Source: DASZHA01 sp049644325
GTDB lineage: Bacteria > Chloroflexota > Dormibacteria > DASZGP01
DNA length: 12,209 bases
NCBI GenBank assembly: GCA_049644325.1
Contig: JBARRR010000121.1
Coordinates: 1-12,209 of the forward strand
Direction of reading: 5' to 3'
Under the pieces are notes generated by a model, which was given only the letters and a program-made list of their open reading frames with translations, made no database searches and had not been told where the DNA came from. Below are positions 1 to 5,647 of this stretch, piece by piece (positions within the stretch are counted from its first letter, which is position 1; every line of letters begins with the position of its first letter). The position numbers and the translations under genes were made by a program.

Positions 1-950
1 GCGGGCACTTGCCGGTTGACCGGGACCAGCCCGGTCAGCGGTTGGCGGCCGACGGCGATGGCCTCCACCGCCAGCACCGCCGGCAGCACCGCCACCAGGT
101 AGCTGCGCCGGCGGGCGGTCAGGCTGCTGCACCACACCTCTCCCCCGCCGCCGCCGACCTCGACCGCGACCCCACCCGTGCTCGACCCCAGGCGCCGAGC
201 CAGCCACACGCCTATGGGGGCCAGCCGCCTCGCGAAACCCCCACCACCGGGCACCCGGGAGGCAAGCTGGAGAACGCCGTTGGCGCCGGGCGCGTTGGTG
301 TCGACCCAGAAGTCCACGTCGGCCACCCCAGGCCACACCGCTGGGAGGGTGACCGCGTCGGCGCTCTCCGTCAGGTAGCCGCGGACTCGACCGCGGCCCA
401 GCGGCATGTGGAAGTCGCGGTACTCCGACCAGCCACGCCGGGTGACCAGGGCTCCTCCCCGCCGGAGTCGGATCGGAGTCCCCACCGAGCGCAGCACCGA
501 TGCCGCTGTCCCCGGTGTCGACGTCTCGCGGCTGGCCGGTGCCAGGCAGACCGAAATCCGCTTGGGATCGGTCACGCCACTGGCCTCGACCATCGCCGCC
601 GTCACCGCCGATACCGAGCTGCAGCAATTGAGAACGCGGGTGCCGGCGGCCTGGATGCGGTCGCGCCGACCGGCGACCTCGACGGCGTAGTCAAGGGCGT
701 CGCAGAGATCGACGACGTCAGCGCCCACGTCGGCCGCGACATCGAGGAGGGCCATGCCCCGGCCCTGGTACGGCCCGGCGGCGTCGAGAACCACGTCACC
801 CGGCTGGAGGTACGCGCGGAGGGATCCCACGGAGCTCGCGTCGGCGTCCGATCGCGCCGGCGCAATGGGCTCCAGGCCCCGCTCGCGCAGGAGTCGCCGG
901 GCAGCCGCGCCAAAAAAGCCCCCCGCACCCAGGACGACGACGCGGCTCAC
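1..950 (-). CDS. Saccharopine-dehydrogenase-like NAD(P)-binding protein, C-terminus cut by window edge
   Basis: The frame is open from a GTG at 950 to the left edge, giving 316 codons and no stop. The product begins MSRVVVLGAGGFFG, a classic Rossmann dinucleotide-binding loop (GAGGFFG, residues 8-14). It continues with LDAAGPYQG (residues 55-63) and VVDLCD (residues 79-84), the pattern of the saccharopine dehydrogenase NAD(P)-binding domain superfamily. These proteins are often called saccharopine dehydrogenases without making lysine, so the substrate is unknown. The GTG start overlaps the TGA of the upstream membrane-protein gene in a GTGA motif, implying translational coupling and joint expression. 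GTG is preferred because the first beta strand of the Rossmann fold begins within a few residues of it. A short hydrophobic stretch (about residues 284-300) lies near the visible end. Family members usually run 350-400 residues, so a modest C-terminal part is missing. Fold assignment is firm, function open. Confidence 0.85.
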   Translation of the reverse strand, partial: MSRVVVLGAGGFFGAAARRLLRERGLEPIAPARSDADASSVGSLRAYLQPGDVVLDAAGPYQGRGMALLDVAADVGADVVDLCDALDYAVEVAGRRDRIQAAGTRVLNCCSSVSAVTAAMVEASGVTDPKRISVCLAPASRETSTPGTAASVLRSVGTPIRLRRGGALVTRRGWSEYRDFHMPLGRGRVRGYLTESADAVTLPAVWPGVADVDFWVDTNAPGANGVLQLASRVPGGGGFARRLAPIGVWLARRLGSSTGGVAVEVGGGGGEVWCSSLTARRRSYLVAVLPAVLAVEAIAVGRQPLTGLVPVNRQVP

Positions 951-1942
951 GCCAGCCGGCGACCCATGACCACGCACCAGGGGCAGAACAGACCGAAGAG
1001 GACGGCGGTGCAGACGGCAACGCCGGCAAAGCTGTGCAGCAGGGTGGCGGCACTCAGCCCGTAGCCGGCGGCCCAGATGGTCCAGGTCCAGGCGGCGAAC
1101 CAGCCCTGGATGCCGCGGGTGCCGAGGGTCAGCAGCGTTCCCGCAACCGTGTAGAGACCATTGCCCAACCCCCCGGTGAGGAGCGCCGCGGCGGGCGCGA
1201 CCACGGCCAGGTCCATCGGCAGCCAGCCGATGTAGAGGGCCTCAGCCGTGAGGTCGAAGGCGATGCCGGCGCACGCCACCAGCAGCGCCGCCGACGCCAG
1301 CCGCCGATTGGTCACCCTGCTGCCCCACCAGGCGAGGAAGCCGACCAGGCTCAGGGCGGCGGCGACCCAGACCGCCCAGCCGCCGCGCCACAGCACCGGG
1401 TGCTCGGTGATGAACCTGACGCGGGCCGCCTCGTCCCTGCCGACCTCGGTGCCCGGCCGCAGCACCAGCGCAAGCAAGCCGGTGGCCAGCAGGTTGAGGC
1501 CGGCGCAGGCGTAGGGCGCGATGCCGCGCAGGCGGGAGGCGATCGCCCGGCCCTCCAGCAGGAAGAGGCCGAACGGCAGCCACCAGACGATGTCATTGAA
1601 GATGACCAGCGGCAGGGTGCGGACCGGGAGCTGCTGGGTCATTACCACCGTGAAGATCCAGCCGACCGGGCCGATGACCTTGCCCAGGAGGCCGATGGCG
1701 ATGAAGGGTGCGGCCCGGCCGAGGCGGAGGGCGGCGTAGGCGTAGCCCAGGCCATAGAGGCCGAGCACCATGCCCAGCACCTGCCAGACCGACGGGTAGT
1801 TGATCCGCGGGATCTGGAAGAGGTCGAAGAAGGCGTTGGGGAAGAGCCCCGCCCAGATCCCGAAGGCGCCGTTGTAGAGCGCCGCCAGCAGGAAGCAGAG
1901 GCGGTAGTTCTGGGCGCGATGGGGGTCAATGCGGGCGGCCAT
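947..1942 (-). CDS. Polytopic membrane protein of two fused membrane modules
   Basis: From the ATG at 1942 the product has 331 residues and is mostly hydrophobic. Roughly nine to ten membrane segments are visible by eye, near residues 13-35, 52-73, 78-101, 110-130, 140-162, 187-207, 216-239, 244-272 and 280-320. Residues 1-130 have the sequence style of small four-helix membrane proteins (ALYNGAFGIWAGLFPNAFFD, then IGLLGKVIGPVGW, then NDIVWWLPFG) that in my recollection are often stand-alone. Residues 140-331 form a second module after a basic linker. The protein ends in CPWC (residues 320-323) followed by a basic tail. No enzyme motif is recognised. The frame is open upstream to 2143, but that part would overlap the divergent dioxygenase gene and is not membrane-like, so the start at 1942, just before MAARIDPHRAQNYR, is chosen. 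There is no clear Shine-Dalgarno. It overlaps the downstream NAD(P)-binding gene by 4 nt. Confidence 0.8.
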   Translation of the reverse strand: MAARIDPHRAQNYRLCFLLAALYNGAFGIWAGLFPNAFFDLFQIPRINYPSVWQVLGMVLGLYGLGYAYAALRLGRAAPFIAIGLLGKVIGPVGWIFTVVMTQQLPVRTLPLVIFNDIVWWLPFGLFLLEGRAIASRLRGIAPYACAGLNLLATGLLALVLRPGTEVGRDEAARVRFITEHPVLWRGGWAVWVAAALSLVGFLAWWGSRVTNRRLASAALLVACAGIAFDLTAEALYIGWLPMDLAVVAPAAALLTGGLGNGLYTVAGTLLTLGTRGIQGWFAAWTWTIWAAGYGLSAATLLHSFAGVAVCTAVLFGLFCPWCVVMGRRLA

Positions 1943-1975
1943 GCGGGTAATTGCAGCATGGGCGAGGGGCGCGGA

Positions 1976-1993
1976 TGCCAGGCAGGTGCCAGG
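1976..1993. repeat. Paired TGCCAGG repeats, one helical turn apart
   Basis: TGCCAGG occurs at 1976-1982 and again at 1987-1993, a period of 11 bp, in the 101-bp gap between the divergent membrane-protein gene and the 4-hydroxyphenylpyruvate dioxygenase gene. An inverted pair GGCAG (1981-1985) and CTGCC (1995-1999) overlaps the same bases. This could be a regulator site serving either gene. Short GC-rich repeats arise by chance in such DNA, so it is only a candidate. Confidence 0.25.
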
Positions 1994-2030
1994 TCTGCCC
2001 ACGCGGTTGTGCTGGGAGACAATACGAGCT

Positions 2031-2035
2031 GGAGG
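2031..2035 (+). promoter_or_regulatory. Ribosome binding site of hppD (GGAGG)
   Basis: GGAGG lies 8 nt before the ATG at 2044. It decides the start, because the open frame extends back to 1951 but only this ATG has a well-spaced Shine-Dalgarno. A GACAAT at 2018-2023 could be a -10 element, but no convincing -35 partner is seen. Confidence 0.75.
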
Positions 2036-2043
2036 TTGTAGCC

Positions 2044-3165
2044 ATGACAGAGACGCAGACCCTGGAGCCGAAGGTCGACCACATGCCCATCGAGGCGGTC
2101 GACCACGTGACCCTGTGGGTGGGCAACGCCCGCCAGGCGGCACACTACTACCAGTCCGCCCTGGGCTTCGACGTGGTCGCCTACGGCGGACCCGAGACGG
2201 GCATCAAGACGCTGGCCAGCTACGTCCTGCGCCAGGGCCAGGTGACGCTGCTGGTGACCAGCGGCCTGGACCCCGACAGCCCGATTTGCAGGTTCTGCCT
2301 GGAGCACGGTGACGGCGTTCGTGTGATCGCGCTGCGCGTCCCCGACGCCAAGAAGGCGTTTGAGGAAGCCGTGCGGCGTGGCGCGGAGGCCGTCGAGGAG
2401 CCGCGCGTCGACGAGGACGACAAGGGCCGCGTCGGCGTCAGCAGCATCCGCATGTACGGCGACGTGATCATGCGCTTCATCGAGCGCCGCGACTACCCAG
2501 GGGTCTTCTGGCCCGGGTTCGAGGCGATACCGGGCTCCACCGGCAAGCACAAGGGCGTTGGGATCTCAGCCATCGACCACATCGTCGGCAACGTCGAGCT
2601 GGGCAAGATGAACCAGTGGGTGAAGTGGTTCGAGGACGTGCTCGGCTTCGAGCTGATGCAGCACTTCACCGACGAGGCAATCACCACCGAGTACTCGGCG
2701 CTGATGAGCAAGGTGATGCAGAACGGTTCGGGGAAGATCAAGTTCCCCATCAACGAGCCGGCCCAGGGCAAGCGCAAGTCGCAGATCGAGGAGTACCTCG
2801 ACTTCAACAAGGGTCCCGGCGTGCAGCACATCGCGCTCATCACTGGCGACATCGTCGCCACGGTGGGCGCCCTCAAGCAGCGGGGCCTGGAGTTCCTGAC
2901 CGTGCCCGGGACCTACTACGACGACCTCTGGCAACGCGTCGGCCCCATCCGCGAGGACGTCAAGGCGATCGAGGAGCTCAACATCATGGTCGACCGCGAC
3001 GATGAGGGCTACCTGCTGCAGATCTTCACCAAGCCGGTGCAGGACCGGCCGACGCTGTTCTTCGAGGTGATCCAACGTCGCGGCTCGCGCGGCTTCGGCG
3101 AGGGTAACTTCAAGGCCCTGTTCGAGGCCATCGAGCGGGAGCAGGAGAAACGGGGCAACCTTTGA
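2044..3165 (+). CDS. hppD: 4-hydroxyphenylpyruvate dioxygenase
   Basis: This Fe(II) enzyme of tyrosine and phenylalanine catabolism converts 4-hydroxyphenylpyruvate and O2 to homogentisate and CO2 in the cytoplasm. The 373-residue product has two vicinal-oxygen-chelate halves. The N-terminal half starts at AVDHVTLWVGNA (residues 18-29) and the C-terminal catalytic half at AIDHIVGNV (residues 176-184). The expected iron ligands are visible: His179 in DHIVGN, His262 in GVQHIAL and Glu341 in LFFEVIQRRG. The C-terminal GNFKALFEAIEREQ (residues 354-367) is the conserved helix that closes the active site. Length matches the family (about 350-400). Hydroxymandelate synthase shares the fold and substrate, but the neighbouring homogentisate dioxygenase and fumarylacetoacetase favour HPPD. 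It is transcribed toward fah and the two stops are separated by one base, so there is no room for a terminator between them. Confidence 0.96.
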   Translation: MTETQTLEPKVDHMPIEAVDHVTLWVGNARQAAHYYQSALGFDVVAYGGPETGIKTLASYVLRQGQVTLLVTSGLDPDSPICRFCLEHGDGVRVIALRVPDAKKAFEEAVRRGAEAVEEPRVDEDDKGRVGVSSIRMYGDVIMRFIERRDYPGVFWPGFEAIPGSTGKHKGVGISAIDHIVGNVELGKMNQWVKWFEDVLGFELMQHFTDEAITTEYSALMSKVMQNGSGKIKFPINEPAQGKRKSQIEEYLDFNKGPGVQHIALITGDIVATVGALKQRGLEFLTVPGTYYDDLWQRVGPIREDVKAIEELNIMVDRDDEGYLLQIFTKPVQDRPTLFFEVIQRRGSRGFGEGNFKALFEAIEREQEKRGNL

Positions 3166-3166
3166 G

Positions 3167-4363
3167 CTAGTCCGTGGCGGCGGCCCGGATCGTCCCGCTG
3201 ACCTCGCCGAACCAGATCCTGGCGCCGTCCGGCCCAGGCGCGCTGGCGGAGATGACGACGGTATCCCCGTCCTCGAGGAAGGTGCGGCTGGAGCCGCCTC
3301 CCAACTCGACGGGGTCACGCCCATTCCAGGTGATCTCCAGCAGCGATCCCCACTCCTCGCGGGCTTCTCCCGAAACCGTGCCGGAGGCGTAGAGGTCGCC
3401 GGTGCGCACGCTGGCGCCGTTGACGGTCATGTGGGCCAGCTGCTGCGCCGGGGTCCAGTACATGTCGGCGAAGCGGGGGTGCGACAGGGGCCGGCCGTTG
3501 ATGTTGACGTCGAGGTCGATGTCGAGGCCATAGAGGTGGTCGCCGCCCAGGTAGGGCAGCGGGGCGGGGTCCTGGCGCGGCGCGGCGACGTGGGCCGCAT
3601 CGAGCGCCGCCAGGGGCACGACCCAGGCCGATATCGACGTGGCGAACGACTTGCCCAGGAAGGGGCCCAGGGGGACGGTCTCCCAGGTCTGGAGGTCGCG
3701 CGCACTCCAGTCGTTGACCAGCACCACGCCGAAGACGTGGTCCTCGAAGGCCCGGGTCTCGACCGATCTCCAATGGTCGGAGCCGACGCCGACGACGAAG
3801 CCGACCTCGGCCTCGATGTCCAGCTTCTGGGAGGGCCCGAACTCGGGGGCGCCATCCGCGCCACCGCGTCGCTGGCCCTGGGGCCGCGTGATCGGGGTGC
3901 CCGAGACGACAACGGTGCCGGCGCGGCCGTGGTAGCCGACGGGAAGGTGGCGCCAGTTGGCCTGCAGCGGCTCCTGGTCGGGTCGGAAGATGCGGCCTAC
4001 GTTCTGGGCGTGGTGGATGGAGGAGTAGAAGTCGACGTAGTCGGCGACGTCGAATGGCAGCTGTAGCGTGATCCCTGACAGCGGCAGCAGCGCGGGCTCC
4101 ACCGTCGTCCGCCGTCCGGGGTCGGTCAAGAGGTCCACGATCCGCGCCCGCGCGTCCTGCCAGCCGCCCCGTCCCCGAGCCATGAAGGCGTTGAGCGACG
4201 GTTGGGCGAAGACGTCGTCGCCCAGGGCCCGCGCCAGGTCGAGGACCCGGTCACCGATGCCAACCCCCACTCGCGGCGCTTCCTGGCCCTGGCGGAAGAC
4301 CGCGTATGGCAGGTTCTCGATGCCCCGCTGGGTCCCGGGCGGGAGCTCCACCCAGGTGGTCAT
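3167..4363 (-). CDS. fah: Fumarylacetoacetase (fumarylacetoacetate hydrolase)
   Basis: This enzyme performs the last step of homogentisate breakdown, hydrolysing fumarylacetoacetate to fumarate and acetoacetate. The 398-residue product has a small N-terminal SH3-like domain (about residues 1-105) and the FAH catalytic domain after it. Residues matching those known from mouse FAH are visible: metal ligands Asp111 (DFYSS), Glu184 and Glu186 (DIEAEVGF) and Asp218 (VNDWSARD), general base His118 (SSIHHAQNVG), and substrate-site Arg222, Gln225 and Lys238 (LGKSF). The C-terminal TGDLYASGTVSG (residues 321-332) is also typical. Length fits the full-length family of about 400-430, not the short FAH-like hydrolases. 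The ATG at 4363 lies 12 nt after the hmgA stop with only a weak GGA-type ribosome site, consistent with coupling to hmgA. Its 3' end abuts hppD. Confidence 0.96.
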   Translation of the reverse strand: MTTWVELPPGTQRGIENLPYAVFRQGQEAPRVGVGIGDRVLDLARALGDDVFAQPSLNAFMARGRGGWQDARARIVDLLTDPGRRTTVEPALLPLSGITLQLPFDVADYVDFYSSIHHAQNVGRIFRPDQEPLQANWRHLPVGYHGRAGTVVVSGTPITRPQGQRRGGADGAPEFGPSQKLDIEAEVGFVVGVGSDHWRSVETRAFEDHVFGVVLVNDWSARDLQTWETVPLGPFLGKSFATSISAWVVPLAALDAAHVAAPRQDPAPLPYLGGDHLYGLDIDLDVNINGRPLSHPRFADMYWTPAQQLAHMTVNGASVRTGDLYASGTVSGEAREEWGSLLEITWNGRDPVELGGGSSRTFLEDGDTVVISASAPGPDGARIWFGEVSGTIRAAATD

Positions 4364-4375
4364 CGGTCCAGCGCG

Positions 4376-5581
4376 CTAGGCGCTGAGGCCGGGGCCGGCG
4401 TCGTGTTTGGTCGCCGATCCCTTGGCCCAGGTCCAGGCGTAGTCGGCGTCCTCCGACTGTCGGGCGGCCGGCCCCAGGTGCAGCGGCCTGAAGGTGTCGA
4501 TCATCACCGCCAGCTCGTCGGTACCGGGCTTGCCGATGGCGGCCTCCACACTGCCGGGCTGAGGTCCGTGGGTGAAGCCGGAGGGGTGCAGGCTGATGGA
4601 GCCCAGCCCGATGCCGGCGCCCTTGCGCGACATGAAGTCGCCGCCCACGTAGAAGAGCATCTCATCAGAGTCGACGTTGGCGTGGTTGTAGGGCACGGCG
4701 ATGGCCCTGGGGTCGAAGTCAAAGGGCCGCGGGCAGAAGGAGCAGATGACGAAGTTGGGGCCCTCGAAGGTCTGGTGTGTCGGGGGTGGCATGTGGAAGC
4801 GCCCCACCCGCGGCTCAAATGCGTGGATCGAGAAGGCGAAGGGGTACAGGCAGCCGTCCCAGCCGACCACGTCGAAGGGATGCTGGAGGTAGGTCATACG
4901 CGTCAGGCCGGCGCGGTGGCGAACCAGCACCGGCACGTCGTCGCCGGCTACGAGCAGCGGCTCTGACGGCGCCCGGAGGTCGCGCTCGCTGTAGGGCGCG
5001 GACTCGAGGAACTGGCCGGTCGCCGAAAGATAGCGACGCGGCGGGCGGATATGGGCGGAGGCCTCGAAGACCAGCGCCCTTACCGGCTCGTCGCCCGTCG
5101 GCACCCACCGGTGCGTGGTGGACGTGGGGATGACGACGTAGTCGCCGGCGCTGATGTCGAGCCCGCCATACACCGACTCGAAGCGCGCGCTGCCGGCTTC
5201 GACGTACACGCACTCGTCGCCGATGGCGTTGCGGTAGAGCTCGCTGGGGCTGTCGGCGACGGCGTACAAGATGCGGACGTCGTCGTTGCCGAGGAGCAGC
5301 TGCCGTCCGCTCACCAGGTCGCCCCCCACCTCCAAGCCGTGGGTCTTGAAGTGGCGGGGCTTGAGCGGGTGATTGGGCGTGAGCTTGGTGGCGTCGGCGG
5401 GGACTTCGACGGCCTCGGAGGCGACGATCGCGGTTGGCAAGCCCCGGTGGTAGAGGAGCGAGGCGTCTGAGGAGAACCCCTCCGCTCCCATCAGCTCCTC
5501 GGCGTAGAGCCCACCATCCGGGGTTCGGAACTGCATGTGACGCTTGGGCGGGACTTGGCCGACCCGGCAGTAGTGGCCCAT
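4376..5581 (-). CDS. hmgA: Homogentisate 1,2-dioxygenase
   Basis: This Fe(II) ring-cleaving enzyme converts homogentisate to 4-maleylacetoacetate. From ATG 5581 the product has 401 residues, somewhat shorter than the classical enzyme of about 430-445. A cupin N-terminal half (ECVYVEAGSARFES near residues 123-136; IPTSTTHRW 151-159) precedes the catalytic half with PFDVVGWDG (235-243) and PYNHANVDSDEML (297-309). Likely iron ligands are His300, Glu307 and His338 (THGPQPG). Compared with human His335/Glu341/His371, the spacing to Glu is one residue longer. I recognise this compact form from other bacteria, and the neighbouring hppD and fah support the role. The open frame runs back to 6145, but that part is antisense to fadD and lacks the family pattern. 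The start MGHYCRVGQVPPKRH is preferred. It has no Shine-Dalgarno and is probably leaderless. It is the first gene of an hmgA-fah operon. Confidence 0.92.
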   Translation of the reverse strand: MGHYCRVGQVPPKRHMQFRTPDGGLYAEELMGAEGFSSDASLLYHRGLPTAIVASEAVEVPADATKLTPNHPLKPRHFKTHGLEVGGDLVSGRQLLLGNDDVRILYAVADSPSELYRNAIGDECVYVEAGSARFESVYGGLDISAGDYVVIPTSTTHRWVPTGDEPVRALVFEASAHIRPPRRYLSATGQFLESAPYSERDLRAPSEPLLVAGDDVPVLVRHRAGLTRMTYLQHPFDVVGWDGCLYPFAFSIHAFEPRVGRFHMPPPTHQTFEGPNFVICSFCPRPFDFDPRAIAVPYNHANVDSDEMLFYVGGDFMSRKGAGIGLGSISLHPSGFTHGPQPGSVEAAIGKPGTDELAVMIDTFRPLHLGPAARQSEDADYAWTWAKGSATKHDAGPGLSA

Positions 5582-5589
5582 GATTGCGG

Positions 5590-5595
5590 AGCATA
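5590..5595 (-). promoter_or_regulatory. Candidate -10 element for leaderless hmgA (TATGCT)
   Basis: On the minus strand TATGCT ends 8 nt before the hmgA ATG. A start site the usual 6-8 nt after a -10 would put the first transcribed base at or within about two nucleotides of the ATG. Together with the absence of a Shine-Dalgarno, this suggests a leaderless mRNA. TATGCT fits the TANNNT form tolerated in high-GC bacteria. No good -35 is seen. Confidence 0.45.
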
Positions 5596-5635
5596 CTGCG
5601 CTCGATGCGCGGTGGGACGTGCGCCGGCTTTCATC

Positions 5636-5643
5636 GGAGGTGA
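5636..5643 (+). promoter_or_regulatory. Strong ribosome binding site of fadD (GGAGGTGA)
   Basis: GGAGGTGA is an uninterrupted 8-base match to the 16S anti-Shine-Dalgarno and lies 4 nt before ATG 5648. It fixes the fadD start even though the frame is open back to 5537. It is the strongest ribosome site in the window. Confidence 0.85.
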
Positions 5644-5647
5644 GTCG

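Noticed and set aside
9..1064. Long plus-strand open frame of 351 codons
   Set aside because: It is antisense to the NAD(P)-binding gene, rich in Arg, Gly, His and Gln with no recognisable motif. High GC keeps such shadow frames open.
1034..2041. Plus-strand open frame of 335 codons over the membrane-protein gene
   Set aside because: Gln/Gly/Ala/Glu-rich with no domain pattern, while the minus strand encodes coherent membrane helices.
1951..2043. 31-codon N-terminal extension of hppD
   Set aside because: The extension is not conserved-looking, would overlap the promoter region of the divergent gene, and lacks the GGAGG that precedes ATG 2044.
4370..4377. AGCGCGCT palindrome in the 12-nt hmgA-fah gap
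   Set aside because: Eight-base GC palindromes are expected by chance in this composition, and the site is inside an operon.
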